A DNA stretch of 64,000 nucleotides from Photobacterium sp. GB-56 (GCF_003026105.1 NZ_PYNW01000005.1:186001-250000), one strand, 5' to 3'; positions 1 to 8,414 are shown, counted from the stretch's first letter. The notes: generated from the letters alone by a model not told the origin. Numbers and translations are program-made.

Positions 1-1
1 G

Positions 2-181
2 GCTGAACTCGGCAACTTAACGGGCTTTGTCGTACGAATTTCAAGTATTGGCTTGCTGGTTTTAGCATTAAGCTTATGGTTAATGCCGATTATTACAAAG
101 AGTAAACCCGTTACGGTGATGCTCGTTATCAGTAGTGTTATTATGTCTGCAGCGAGTTTCCTTATGGCTCTATCAATCTAG
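2..181 (+). CDS. C-terminal tail of an integral membrane protein (5' cut by window edge)
   Basis: An open frame enters from the left edge and ends at TAG 179-181, giving the last 59 residues of a protein. The tail has two hydrophobic stretches (about residues 15-29 and 38-57 of the fragment) separated by a short polar stretch with Thr-Lys-Ser-Lys-Pro, so it looks like the last two membrane helices of a transporter or permease. A hairpin terminator follows. The family cannot be named from this fragment. Confidence 0.6.
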   Translation, partial: AELGNLTGFVVRISSIGLLVLALSLWLMPIITKSKPVTVMLVISSVIMSAASFLMALSI

Positions 182-220
182 TAACAGTGTCAATAACAGC
201 TCTACTAATATCAATGCATT

Positions 221-258
221 AAAGGCATAGCGTTATTCTATAATGCAATGCCTTTTTA
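221..258 (+). terminator. Rho-independent terminator after the partial membrane protein gene
   Basis: The arms AAAGGCAT (221-228) and ATGCCTTT (248-255) pair, with a nested GCGTTAT/ATAATGC stem inside, and the right arm runs into a T-rich tract. It lies about 40 bases after the stop at 181. Confidence 0.7.
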
Positions 259-304
259 TTACACTTTCAGCTAAAAAGGTAAGCGCTGCTTACTTAGACA
301 ACGT

Positions 305-850
305 TCACTTAATTAAATTGAGTAAGGCTTTGAATCTACCGCCATTGGCGACCCGCTGTAATTCGAACAATACCATTTCTGTTGTACTGATTTGTGCACC
401 TGCACGTTGCATTTTATTCACTGCAATCTGTTTGTTTTCTTCTGTCCGTGAACTTATCGCATCACTTACTACAGTGACTTGGTAGCCTTCAGAAATCAGA
501 TCAATAACGGTTTGATAAACACAAATATGTGCTTCAATGCCAATAATGATGATCGACTTACGTTGTTTTAATTGTAGTTGCTCTACAAAACTAATATTTT
601 GAACGGCACTAAAGCTTTCTTTAGAAATGGGCGTTAATCCTTGCTGAGTAAGAGGTTGTGCTATTTGAGGAATCGTTGCGCCAAGTTTATCGGGTAACTG
701 TTCAAGCCATAATGTTGGTAAGTCAAAGAGCTCGGCGCCTTTTACCATAATTTCAGCTTGTCGAAAAAAGTGGTCCTTTTGGTGCATTAGTTGCGCGAGG
801 TTGCCTTGTATGTCAACCACAACCAATATTGAATGGTGAATATCAAGCAT
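305..850 (-). CDS. Isochorismatase-family cysteine hydrolase (YcaC-like)
   Basis: This 181-residue protein has the isochorismatase-like hydrolase fold. Visible catalytic-triad candidates are Asp13 in VVVDIQGN, Lys77 in PISKESF and Cys110 in EAHICV, in the family's usual order. The family includes nicotinamidases, isochorismatases and YcaC-type hydrolases of unknown substrate. The short length and the EAHICVYQT context fit the YcaC-like branch better than nicotinamidase. It probably acts in the cytoplasm, as no signal peptide is seen. It is transcribed away from the VC0807-family gene at 984, with which it shares a 133-base divergent promoter region. The substrate is not inferable. Confidence 0.85.
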   Translation of the reverse strand: MLDIHHSILVVVDIQGNLAQLMHQKDHFFRQAEIMVKGAELFDLPTLWLEQLPDKLGATIPQIAQPLTQQGLTPISKESFSAVQNISFVEQLQLKQRKSIIIIGIEAHICVYQTVIDLISEGYQVTVVSDAISSRTEENKQIAVNKMQRAGAQISTTEMVLFELQRVANGGRFKALLNLIK

Positions 851-983
851 TGCGCGATTCCTTATGTCTATTGAAAAAGTAATGGTTTGTAACCATATTG
901 CTCTTTACAGTGTTGTTTAGAAACGGAACAATGCAAAGTGACTAACGTAAAATAAATGTAAACAAAGGAAGTATTGTCAGATT

Positions 984-1670
984 ATGGCTGAGAGAAAATC
1001 AAACCCGTTAAGTGAAATTGTTTTTAACGTTATTATACCGTCAGTGATTCTGATGAAGTTTAGTGGTGGTGATCAACTCGGTGCGGTAGGCGGATTACTA
1101 GCAGCATTGGCATTCCCTGTTATTTTTGGCGGTTATGAGCTTATTCGTTATAAGAAATATAACTTTATAGCTTTGCTAGGTATTGTCAGCGTTCTTCTAA
1201 CAGGCGGTATAGGTTTACTTGAACTTGATACTAAGTGGTTAGCGATTAAAGAAGCCTTGATCCCTGGACTTATCGGAATTGTTGTTTTTGGCTCAACATT
1301 TACCAAGTTTCCAGTTGTACGCAAATTAGTATTAAATGACAGCGTGCTTAATTTAGGGCTCATAAATGAGCGTTTAAAAGAAAAGAACAACGAGCATTTA
1401 TTTGATCGCTGTCTAACGCAGTCTAATTACATGTTTGCTAGCACGTTTCTTTTTTCATCTGTGATGAACTATATTCTGGCGACAGTGATTGTAACCAGCA
1501 AATCAGGAACTGAAGCATTTAATGAAGAGTTGGGACGTTTAACATTGTTAAGTTACCCGATGATAGCAATTCCATCTATGTTGATGATGATGGGTATATT
1601 CTATTTTGTATGGCGTCAAATTCGCCGTATGACACAGCTAGAAACGGCCGAGATATTTAAGTCGCAGTAA
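984..1670 (+). CDS. VC0807-family inner-membrane protein
   Basis: This 228-residue protein has about six hydrophobic segments (near residues 12-24, 33-52, 60-78, 90-106, 147-170 and 190-212) and no signal peptide, so it is an inner-membrane protein. The overall pattern, including the early NPLSEIVFN stretch and a cytoplasmic connector between helices four and five, resembles the VC0807 family, which is related to the septation protein A group. No catalytic motif is visible and the function is unknown. The gene stands alone, with a strong terminator 23 bases after its stop codon. The start is preceded by a somewhat distant AAGGAAG. Confidence 0.75.
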   Translation: MAERKSNPLSEIVFNVIIPSVILMKFSGGDQLGAVGGLLAALAFPVIFGGYELIRYKKYNFIALLGIVSVLLTGGIGLLELDTKWLAIKEALIPGLIGIVVFGSTFTKFPVVRKLVLNDSVLNLGLINERLKEKNNEHLFDRCLTQSNYMFASTFLFSSVMNYILATVIVTSKSGTEAFNEELGRLTLLSYPMIAIPSMLMMMGIFYFVWRQIRRMTQLETAEIFKSQ

Positions 1671-1692
1671 TGTCGTTTTTCATCAAAATGTA

Positions 1693-1719
1693 AGCAGTGA
1701 ATCACTCACTGCTTTTTTT
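1693..1719 (+). terminator. Rho-independent terminator after the VC0807-family gene
   Basis: A perfect 8-base stem AGCAGTGA/TCACTGCT with a 5-base loop is followed by a run of T residues, 23 bases after the stop codon at 1670. Confidence 0.85.
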
Positions 1720-1831
1720 GTATCAAAGTAAGGTGTGTTACCGTTTTATTTTTAAGATAATGCTTACAGGGAAAACATAATTCAAACTTTTGAGTAATAA
1801 TTTAGACATGTAGTTTAAAAACGGACATGTC

Positions 1832-2323
1832 ATGAAGCTAACCTCAATAATATTCACATCACTAGTAATAACGGCTTGCTCAACGATTGAAGTGGCTAAC
1901 TCTTCAGATAAAGAAGGAATGAAGTTTGTTGATAAACATTGCGCTAACCACCCGTCCCAACGAGGTTCTCATTTCTTTAGCTCATTTCTAGATACCCAAT
2001 ATCAAAAAATTACAGAGCTTAAAGGTTTTATTAGTGATCAAAATTACAAGCAACTCCATATTGCCTTGTCACAATTTAACGAGCACTGGGAAATACTCAA
2101 CCAGCAAAGTTACGAAGCATGTGAAAAGCTAGCACGTTGTGAATTTATAAAAGAGCAGTACATAGCATCATTTAATAGACAACAAAGAAACAGAATAAAA
2201 CTTGATGCAGATAAGCAAAATATGTGTGATAAAAGTAGCTTTGAATTTGATTTGAGCCGAGTAAAAATGGTGTCATTTTATAGTGATGTTGAACGTTTAG
2301 AGCTTGTTCGTGAAGAGCAATAA
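1832..2323 (+). CDS. Predicted lipoprotein of unknown function
   Basis: This 163-residue protein starts with a short hydrophobic signal ending in a lipobox-like VITAC, with Cys16 as the likely lipidated residue, so it should be membrane anchored on the periplasmic side. The mature part is polar and probably mostly helical. It has four more cysteines (one in KHCANH, two in EACEKLARCEF and one in NMCDK) that could form two disulfides. I do not recognise the family. The gene stands alone: a terminator lies upstream and about 290 bases separate it from the CDF transporter. A CGGA lies just before the ATG. Confidence 0.7.
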   Translation: MKLTSIIFTSLVITACSTIEVANSSDKEGMKFVDKHCANHPSQRGSHFFSSFLDTQYQKITELKGFISDQNYKQLHIALSQFNEHWEILNQQSYEACEKLARCEFIKEQYIASFNRQQRNRIKLDADKQNMCDKSSFEFDLSRVKMVSFYSDVERLELVREEQ

Positions 2324-2616
2324 TCAATATGTGTCACACACGAAGTTCTGTTTAACCTAATATATACAGTGAAATTATATTCTTATAAGTTAATAACTTA
2401 TTGTACTTTTTTGTGTTTATACTTCTAAACCTGCATGGCATAGGCTATCTGTTTTACGCCTGTTTAATACTGAAAAATATCAAAAATTCCCCTAAAAGCA
2501 CTTTTAATGATATTGTATTTGACACTATATTGTTAAATATAGAGATATTTTAAATTGAAGTTTTATTGTCGTAGCGGGTAGTTACGTTATTTTATCATTA
2601 ATTCTAGGGGGATATT

Positions 2617-3531
2617 ATGGCTTCAAGCCGTAAAATTAGTAAAGAGAGAATGGCGCTGAAGATATCATTAGTAGGAACAATTTTTGTTGCTACGCTAGGT
2701 ATTGGTTACGGTCTGTATGTTGGTTCTAATGCTATTTTATTAGACGGTATGTTCTCTTTTTTAAGTATGGGGATGACAGGACTTAGTCTTTATACGGCGT
2801 ACTTAGTTTCAAAACCGGATGATGAACAGTTTCAATTTGGTTATGCCCATTTTGAACCTCTTATCAACGTGGTAAATGGTCTATTAATTTTAGTAACATG
2901 TTTATTTGCCTTTGTGACGGGCATACAAACAATAATGCAAGGTGGTCACGACATTATTTTGGGAGACGCGATTGTCTATGCTGTTCTTTCAACCGTCAGT
3001 TGTTTTTCGATTTACTTTTTTGAAACCTCTATCGCACGCAGTGTTGATTCCGAATTAGTCCGAGTTGACTCGCAAGAATGGTTAGTTGACGCGATCTTAA
3101 GCGCTGCAATATTGGTTGGTTTTATCTTAGTTATTATATTTGATGCAATGGGTTATTCTAAGTGGAATGCCTATGTCGATCCCATTCTTGTTACAACATT
3201 ATCAATCGCAGCATCAGTATTACCGATAAAGGTATTAAGACGAAATTTAAAGGAAGTATTGCTTGTCGCACCACAAGACAGTGTTCAAGAGCACGTCGAT
3301 CAAGTTATTGCAGAGCTTTCTGAAAAGTATGACTTCGATGATTATACTCATCATTTTGCTAAAATCGGTCGTCAGTATGATTTAGAAATTAACATCTTGG
3401 TAAAAGATGAAAAAAGATGGACGACAAAACAACAAGATAATATTCGTCAAATCATATGGGATAAGTTGGAGGCCGATCTTGGTGAAACATGGCTTTCTGT
3501 TAGTTTTACCGGTCAAGAACGTTGGCTGTAA
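2617..3531 (+). CDS. Cation diffusion facilitator (CDF) family transporter
   Basis: This 304-residue inner-membrane protein has six predicted helices and a C-terminal cytoplasmic domain from about residue 215, the layout of CDF metal/proton antiporters that export divalent metals. The family's helix-2 signature (SNAILLDGMFSF, residues 37-48) and the QFGYAHFEP turn (72-81) are clear. The usual metal-site pattern is altered: helix 2 has Asp43 with Ser47 where a second acidic or His ligand is common, and helix 5 has Glu154 and Asp158. The metal is therefore uncertain. A strong AGGGGG precedes the ATG. It is a single-gene unit. Confidence 0.88.
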   Translation: MASSRKISKERMALKISLVGTIFVATLGIGYGLYVGSNAILLDGMFSFLSMGMTGLSLYTAYLVSKPDDEQFQFGYAHFEPLINVVNGLLILVTCLFAFVTGIQTIMQGGHDIILGDAIVYAVLSTVSCFSIYFFETSIARSVDSELVRVDSQEWLVDAILSAAILVGFILVIIFDAMGYSKWNAYVDPILVTTLSIAASVLPIKVLRRNLKEVLLVAPQDSVQEHVDQVIAELSEKYDFDDYTHHFAKIGRQYDLEINILVKDEKRWTTKQQDNIRQIIWDKLEADLGETWLSVSFTGQERWL

Positions 3532-3786
3532 CATAGTCTAAATAGAACTTAGGTTTAATGTTAGGATAATTGACTGCGAATCAGGGCTTATCCTAACTAA
3601 CATTTTGTAATTATACTTTTTCGAATCATTTATATTGAATTTTACAAAATGATAACCACTGTGGTGAAATAGATATAGGAATCTTGTATTATTTCTTCGC
3701 TCTAAAAATTATCTTTGTTTAATTAAACACGAAATAAGAGTTAATTTTTAGCCAATGTTGAAAATTATTTTTATCACAGGTGAATC

Positions 3787-3891
3787 ATGGACACTGCTTT
3801 AGTTATAGCATTCATTGTGGGTGCATTTTATATCATTCTTAAAGAAAAAAAATGCACTAAGAATATTGATTATAGCAAGGATAGTTTATAA
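3787..3891 (+). CDS. Small single-helix membrane protein (34 residues)
   Basis: An ATG at 3787 opens 34 codons ending in TAA at 3889-3891. The product begins with a compact hydrophobic segment (residues 4-18), then a basic patch KEKK, a Cys, and a polar tail. An ACAGG lies about seven bases before the start and a strong terminator begins 25 bases after the stop, so the frame sits in its own small transcription unit. No family is recognised. Single-helix proteins of this kind often regulate or stabilise larger membrane complexes, but nothing here says which. The frame could be fortuitous; the flanking signals argue otherwise. Confidence 0.55.
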   Translation: MDTALVIAFIVGAFYIILKEKKCTKNIDYSKDSL

Positions 3892-3915
3892 TCCTTATTG
3901 CGAAGAACAGAAATT

Positions 3916-3946
3916 AAAAAAAGCGCTATGATTAGCGCTTTTTTTA
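3916..3946 (+). terminator. Rho-independent terminator after the 34-residue membrane protein
   Basis: The stem AAGCGCTA/TAGCGCTT (3921-3928 and 3933-3940) has a TGAT loop, is extended by A/T pairs and ends in a T run. It is strong and symmetric. Confidence 0.88.
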
Positions 3947-4286
3947 TTGGCAAAAAATGAAACTATTATTGTGATTTAAATCTTATTTTAATGAAATAGA
4001 GATAAATTAAAGTTTAAGTTTAACAAACATTATTATTTCATTGATAAGTTTTTTGAGTATATTCTATTCTAATTTGGTATTTAATTTGTAAAAGTTTGAC
4101 TGTGTTGATTTGTTTTTATAAATTAGAGTGTAAGTCTTAAGTTGAAATGAATATTTTATAACATGTGATCTCTGCTGGTATTTAATCTTCTCTATGGCTT
4201 GTCTAATAATGCTTTAGGTTTTAACTTTATTATAAGTAATGATTTTTATAGAGATCTACATGGATGGTAGATTATGAATAATAACA
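3947..4286. other. AT-rich intergenic region upstream of the EAL gene
   Basis: These 340 bases are very AT-rich and contain no convincing frame, RNA gene or dyad. They must hold the promoter of the EAL protein gene. I could not assign its elements with confidence among many AT-rich candidates. Confidence 0.5.
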
Positions 4287-5894
4287 ATGATGGTTTATTC
4301 AATGTTTAAGAAAGAGAGATTAACCAAAACGATTGATGATATTTTTTTGATGCGATTTTCAGGCCATATTGGTATTGGTTTAATGTTTTTTGTTATTTTA
4401 GTCGGTTTTGGTTTTACGACTCTCGCACCATATTTTGCAACTAAGCATTTATCAACAAAAATTCAAACAGATACTGATGAATTGGTTAAAACTCATATTC
4501 AAAATATAGGCGATTATCAAGACTTTATTACGAATCTTAGCCGCAATTTTGATTTTACGTGTAGTGAGAAAGAGCAGGAGCAATTAAAACGTATTGCCTA
4601 TAGTAATTATCTTATCCGTAAGATTTCTTTAACCCCCTCAGGCAAAAGTACTTGTTCGAGTTTTTATGAAAAAAATCATGGTCAGCATGTTGAATCTCGG
4701 AAAATTAAAACTTATGGCAATATGATGTCGTTATGGTTATCTTCTGAAAAAAATAGTCTGCAACGTATTTTTGAAGTTCGGTGGCAAGGTAACAAGGGGA
4801 GTTTGGTTCTGTCCTTAGAACCCATCGTTGAAGAAATCTTACGAAATAAATACTGTGAAGGTTGTGTTTTAACATCTATATCAGCAGATAATGAATTGGA
4901 TCGATTAGGTTGGCAAGGTGATAATAAATCATACACGGCTGAACCTATATATGAAGTTTTAATGCCTAATGGTTTGAAATTTTCTAATTACATTAAGTTG
5001 GAATTATTAGATAAAGAGTCACAATTATTAAGGATGCCTCTCTTTTTAGCTGGTGCATTTATTGCTGGATTTTTAATTTTGTTGCGGCGTTTATTCATTA
5101 GACGACGTTTATCGTTACATGCATTAGTACAACGAGGGATAGTTAAACGTGAGTTCGTACCCTATTACCAACCTATTATTAATTTAAAGGCCAAAGAACT
5201 TTATGGTTGTGAAGTACTTGCTAGGTGGAAGAAAAAAGGGGCTGGATTAATATCACCAATGGAATTTATTCCTTACGTTGAAAAAAGTGGACAAATTATC
5301 CCTATTACTAATTTATTAATTGAGAAAGCGATTAAAGATTTGAGTACTATCAACTGGCAGTTAACCGATAGAGTGATCAGTATTAATCTTGTACCGCAAC
5401 AATTAGAAAATATACAGATAATGAATGAGTCATTAGCATTATTCAGCAATTCAAAGATCCCTATTAAACAGGTTGCTTTTGAAATTACAGAACGAAAACA
5501 ATTTGAAGATCTTACTATTGCCTCTGAGGTTATCCAATATCTTAAAGCTCAGGGTATTGATATTAAATTAGATGATGCAGGCACAGGGTATGGTGGGTTC
5601 AGTTATATTCAAGAATTGAACTTGCGGAGTTTAAAAATCGATAAGATGTTCGTTGAAAATATTGGTACGACGGATATAAAACTTTCTCTGCTTGATTCTA
5701 TTATAGCCTTCGGCAAACAGGCTGGAATGGAAATGATAGCAGAAGGCGTCGAGACGAAAGAGCAATCCGATTACCTTGTTGAGCGTGATGTTTATCTTCA
5801 GCAGGGGTATTATTTTGGTATGCCAATGAATGCTGAAGAGTTTTCGATTTATAATATTGAGATTAAAAATAAGAATAAGCTTTTGGCTATTTAG
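4287..5894 (+). CDS. CSS-motif and EAL domain cyclic-di-GMP phosphodiesterase
   Basis: This 535-residue membrane protein has a helix at about 28-49, a periplasmic region to about 248, a second helix at about 250-267 and a cytoplasmic EAL domain from about 285. The periplasmic part carries a CSS triplet at Cys123 and further cysteines at 92, 190 and 193. In CSS-type phosphodiesterases such as E. coli PdeC, disulfides in this domain control stability and activity. EAL catalytic positions are present: EVLAR (Glu309), Asn367, Glu399 in EITER, Asp429-Asp430, Lys450 and Glu486 in EGVET. Loop 6 reads DDAGTGYG instead of the usual DDFGTGYS, but both acids remain, so hydrolysis of c-di-GMP to pGpG is expected. 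Two ATGs at 4287 and 4290 and one at 4302 are all possible starts. Its terminator has been split by an IS element. Confidence 0.9.
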   Translation: MMVYSMFKKERLTKTIDDIFLMRFSGHIGIGLMFFVILVGFGFTTLAPYFATKHLSTKIQTDTDELVKTHIQNIGDYQDFITNLSRNFDFTCSEKEQEQLKRIAYSNYLIRKISLTPSGKSTCSSFYEKNHGQHVESRKIKTYGNMMSLWLSSEKNSLQRIFEVRWQGNKGSLVLSLEPIVEEILRNKYCEGCVLTSISADNELDRLGWQGDNKSYTAEPIYEVLMPNGLKFSNYIKLELLDKESQLLRMPLFLAGAFIAGFLILLRRLFIRRRLSLHALVQRGIVKREFVPYYQPIINLKAKELYGCEVLARWKKKGAGLISPMEFIPYVEKSGQIIPITNLLIEKAIKDLSTINWQLTDRVISINLVPQQLENIQIMNESLALFSNSKIPIKQVAFEITERKQFEDLTIASEVIQYLKAQGIDIKLDDAGTGYGGFSYIQELNLRSLKIDKMFVENIGTTDIKLSLLDSIIAFGKQAGMEMIAEGVETKEQSDYLVERDVYLQQGYYFGMPMNAEEFSIYNIEIKNKNKLLAI

Positions 5895-5919
5895 ATAAGA
5901 TAACGAGTTATGGATAAAG

Positions 5920-5937
5920 AAAAGCCGACATAATGTC
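5920..5937 (+). terminator. Left half of a terminator split by the IS4-like element
   Basis: AAAAGCCGACAT plus the duplicated target reads into the element here; the matching right half ATGTCGGCTTTTTT lies at 7367-7382. Removing the element and one target copy restores a 12-base A/T-flanked hairpin with one unpaired base and T runs in both directions. That is a bidirectional terminator between the EAL gene and nagZ. Confidence 0.75.
5927..5937. repeat. Left target-site duplication of the IS4-like element
   Basis: GACATAATGTC is immediately outside the left end of the element and is repeated exactly at 7363-7373. Eleven bases is within the 11-13 base range known for IS4. Confidence 0.9.
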
Positions 5938-5984
5938 TAATGCCGATCGTTTAAGGTACTTGAACGATCCTAAGATTGCGTAAT

Positions 5985-6017
5985 AATCCCTACCAACGTT
6001 TGTTGGTAGGGATTTTT
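5985..6017 (+). promoter_or_regulatory. Strong hairpin with T run in the IS leader, just before the transposase start
   Basis: A perfect 13-base stem (5985-5997 with 6002-6014) and a four-base loop are followed by T residues, ending two bases before the transposase ATG at 6020. It can terminate transcripts entering from the EAL gene and would also bury the ribosome-binding region in read-through RNA, a known way for insertion sequences to insulate their transposase from outside promoters. Confidence 0.75.
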
Positions 6018-6019
6018 AT

Positions 6020-7342
6020 ATGTTAGTTGATGAGTTAAACCAAGCGCATGAAACGATGGAAAATAGTAGTAACTATGAGTCTGTTGTTAATGCTATTGAG
6101 ATGGAATGGATTGAACAGGCTCTTCATAATACTAACAAAGCAAGTATTCGGCGTCGCCGATTACCAGCTCAACAAGCCGTATGGCTCGTCATTTGGATGG
6201 GTTTACAACGCAACAAGTCTATCAAGGAAGTATGCAGCTCTCTAGACTTAGCACTCCAACCTCAACCCGAGAATAGTTGGTCTAGAGTTGCGCCTAGTGT
6301 CCTCACAGACAGTCGACGTCGATTAGATGAAGCTCCCTTAGCTGCGCTTTTTAAGACCGCTGTTTCGGCGTGGGAAGCCGATGCACTTCAGCTAAACATC
6401 GTCCTAAACCTCAATGTTCTTGCTGTCGACGGTACGACTTTTCGATGCCCTGACTCAGAAGAAAATGCTGAATCATTTGGCTTCATTTCTAAGAGTTACA
6501 AACCTTACCCTCAGCTTCGATTAGTTGGACTGATGGCTGCTGAAACTCGCATGATGCTGGGCGCATCATTTGATGCGTGCAATGTTGGTGAAGTGACATT
6601 AGCGCATCGCCTGCTAACTGATGTTCCCGCTAATTCACTAACCTTATTTGACCGTTGCTATTTCTCTGCAGATTTACTGATTAACTGGCAAGAAGCGGCA
6701 GTTAATAGTCACTGGCTAACACCAATAAAACGTAAGCTTCGTTATGAAGTCATTGAGGAATACGCTGACAACGACATGCTCATCGAGATGCCAATATCCC
6801 CGCAGGCGAGAAAGAAGAACTCTGAGCTGCCTGCCACCTGGCAGGCAAGGCTTGTACTGTACAAAGATCCTGCGGGTGAAATTGAAGGTTTTATTACCTC
6901 TTTGGCTGATCCAAATCAGTACCCACTCGAAGAGCTACTGCGTATCTACTGGCAACGCTGGGAGATAGAAGAAGGCTTTGGTGAGATAAAACAAACTCAG
7001 TTGCAAAGCGAAGTTACCCTGAGAAGTCGATTCCCATCTGGAGTAAAACAAGAACTCTGGGGGGTATTGCTAGCATATAACTTAGTGCGACTAGAAATGG
7101 TACAGATAGCCGCAGATGCTGATGTGAAGCCGACTCGAGTGAGTTTTACGGCAGCAATTAACCTCATTGACACCCAGCTTAGGTGGTTAGCATTAAGTCC
7201 AGATGGAACACTCCCTGCCAAACTAAAGCAAATGCGTGAGGCCGTCAGTCACTTTATTCTGCCGGACAAAAGAAAGGACCGAACGTTTCCACGTTCAGTC
7301 CTCTTTGTGCCATCCAAGTACCCGTTTAGGTATAAACGATGA
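6020..7342 (+). CDS. IS4-family DDE transposase
   Basis: This 440-residue protein catalyses cut-and-paste transposition of its element. The DDE residues can be placed at Asp137 (AVDGTTFRC), Asp211 (LTLFDRCYF) and Glu317. The last lies in a perfect IS4-type YREK signature: Tyr310, Arg313, Glu317, Lys324. An N-terminal IS4 domain rich in Arg (about residues 43-104) precedes the RNase H-like core. Length and order match the E. coli IS4 transposase. No frameshift or internal stop is seen. The start lies immediately after a long hairpin, so translation from read-through RNA is probably repressed. Confidence 0.95.
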   Translation: MLVDELNQAHETMENSSNYESVVNAIEMEWIEQALHNTNKASIRRRRLPAQQAVWLVIWMGLQRNKSIKEVCSSLDLALQPQPENSWSRVAPSVLTDSRRRLDEAPLAALFKTAVSAWEADALQLNIVLNLNVLAVDGTTFRCPDSEENAESFGFISKSYKPYPQLRLVGLMAAETRMMLGASFDACNVGEVTLAHRLLTDVPANSLTLFDRCYFSADLLINWQEAAVNSHWLTPIKRKLRYEVIEEYADNDMLIEMPISPQARKKNSELPATWQARLVLYKDPAGEIEGFITSLADPNQYPLEELLRIYWQRWEIEEGFGEIKQTQLQSEVTLRSRFPSGVKQELWGVLLAYNLVRLEMVQIAADADVKPTRVSFTAAINLIDTQLRWLALSPDGTLPAKLKQMREAVSHFILPDKRKDRTFPRSVLFVPSKYPFRYKR

Positions 7343-7362
7343 TGCTTATCCGAACGGCATTA

Positions 7363-7373
7363 GACATAATGTC
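7363..7373. repeat. Right target-site duplication of the IS4-like element
   Basis: This is an exact copy of GACATAATGTC at 5927-5937. It runs directly into CGGCTTTTTT, the right half of the original terminator. Confidence 0.9.
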
Positions 7374-7409
7374 GGCTTTTTTGTTGGTAATGATTACAGT
7401 AACCACGTG

Positions 7410-8414
7410 TTAAACGTTTTTCTCTTTCCACTCTTGTGCAAGACGAGAAACGGCATCTTGGCTTTCTTTCCACATACGAGTATTGATCAAATCACTATAC
7501 TCAGCGGTTGGTTTTTTTAACAATGTTTCTAAAATAGGGACTGGAATCTGTGGTAATCCATCAAGGGCCTGTACAGCACCTTCACGGTTATTACATAACA
7601 TCACCATGTTACAACCAGCTTCTTGAGCTGCGATAGCTCGTTCGCTATAGCTGCCTAATACGTCAGCTCCTTTCATATTAAGATCATCAGAGAAGATCAC
7701 GCCTTTAAAACCTAGCTCTTTACGTAATACCTGTTTTAACCAATATTCTGAACCACTTGCAGGTTTTTCGTCATAAGCATCAAATACAACGTGTGCTGGC
7801 ATGATGCCTTGCAGCAGGTTGTTTTCAATGAGATGTGTAAATACGGTCATATCATGGTTCTTAATATTATCCCGTGAATCGTAAGGCGTTTCTAAGTGAG
7901 AGTCGGCTATCACACCACCATGACCAGGGAAGTGTTTACCGGTTGCAGCCATGCCAGCCTGCGCCATACCACTTACAAATTGGCTTGCATAACGGATAAT
8001 GTCTTGTGGGGAATTTGAGAAAGCGCGATCACCGATCGCTTTACAGTCGTAACCAAGATCAAGTACAGGCGCAAAACTAATATCAATATCCATCGCGAGT
8101 AGTTCAGCAGCCATTAGCCAGCCACCTTGCTTAGCAAGCACTTCTCCATTTTTAGACGCTGCAAAAGCGCGAGCAGGTGGTAGTTGGGTAAATTCTTCGC
8201 GGAAACGTTGAACACGTCCGCCTTCTTGATCGACACCAATCAGTAAAGAGCGTTTAGCCGTTTTTCGAATCTCTTTAACTAACGCTCGAAGTTGCTCACG
8301 ATTGTCATAATTTCGGGCGAAAAAGATGATACCGCCTACTGTAGGATGTTGAATAATTTCGCGTTCTTCTGCATCAAGTTCATAACTTGATACATCAAGC
8401 ATTAAAGGTCCCAT
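7410..8414 (-). CDS. nagZ: Beta-N-acetylhexosaminidase NagZ
   Basis: This 334-residue cytosolic glycoside hydrolase of family 3 removes N-acetylglucosamine from anhydromuropeptides during peptidoglycan recycling. Clear signatures are VDQEGGRVQR (61-70), the family motif KHFPGHG (160-166) followed by Asp171-Ser-His173, and SDDLNM (242-247), which carries the nucleophilic aspartate. The length equals that of other gammaproteobacterial NagZ proteins. The gene is convergent with the EAL gene. The shared terminator beyond its 3' end has been interrupted by the IS4-like element, but the half nearest nagZ, with the T run oriented the other way, remains. Confidence 0.96.
   Translation of the reverse strand: MGPLMLDVSSYELDAEEREIIQHPTVGGIIFFARNYDNREQLRALVKEIRKTAKRSLLIGVDQEGGRVQRFREEFTQLPPARAFAASKNGEVLAKQGGWLMAAELLAMDIDISFAPVLDLGYDCKAIGDRAFSNSPQDIIRYASQFVSGMAQAGMAATGKHFPGHGGVIADSHLETPYDSRDNIKNHDMTVFTHLIENNLLQGIMPAHVVFDAYDEKPASGSEYWLKQVLRKELGFKGVIFSDDLNMKGADVLGSYSERAIAAQEAGCNMVMLCNNREGAVQALDGLPQIPVPILETLLKKPTAEYSDLINTRMWKESQDAVSRLAQEWKEKNV

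Larger units (their letters stand above)
5938..7362 (+). mobile_element. Complete IS4-family insertion sequence (IS4 group)
   Basis: The element is 1425 bases long, begins TAATGCCGATCG and ends with the imperfect inverse, CGAACGGCATTA. It is flanked by an exact 11-base target duplication. The length, terminal TAATGCCG and 440-codon transposase match E. coli IS4 (1426 bases, 442-residue transposase). The single gene is uninterrupted, so the copy looks recently inserted and potentially active. Its codon and base use appears less AT-rich than the neighbouring genes, consistent with transfer. Confidence 0.93.

Noticed and set aside
243-485. Open frame opposite the isochorismatase-like gene
   Set aside because: It is antisense to a well-supported gene and its product shows no protein-like features; the same holds for many frames opposite other genes here.
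5924-7376. Longer IS boundaries using a 26-base inverted repeat GCCGACATAATG...
   Set aside because: The outer bases are explained as the target duplication plus terminator arms; IS4 ends are TAATGCCG, and the resulting 1425 bases fit IS4.
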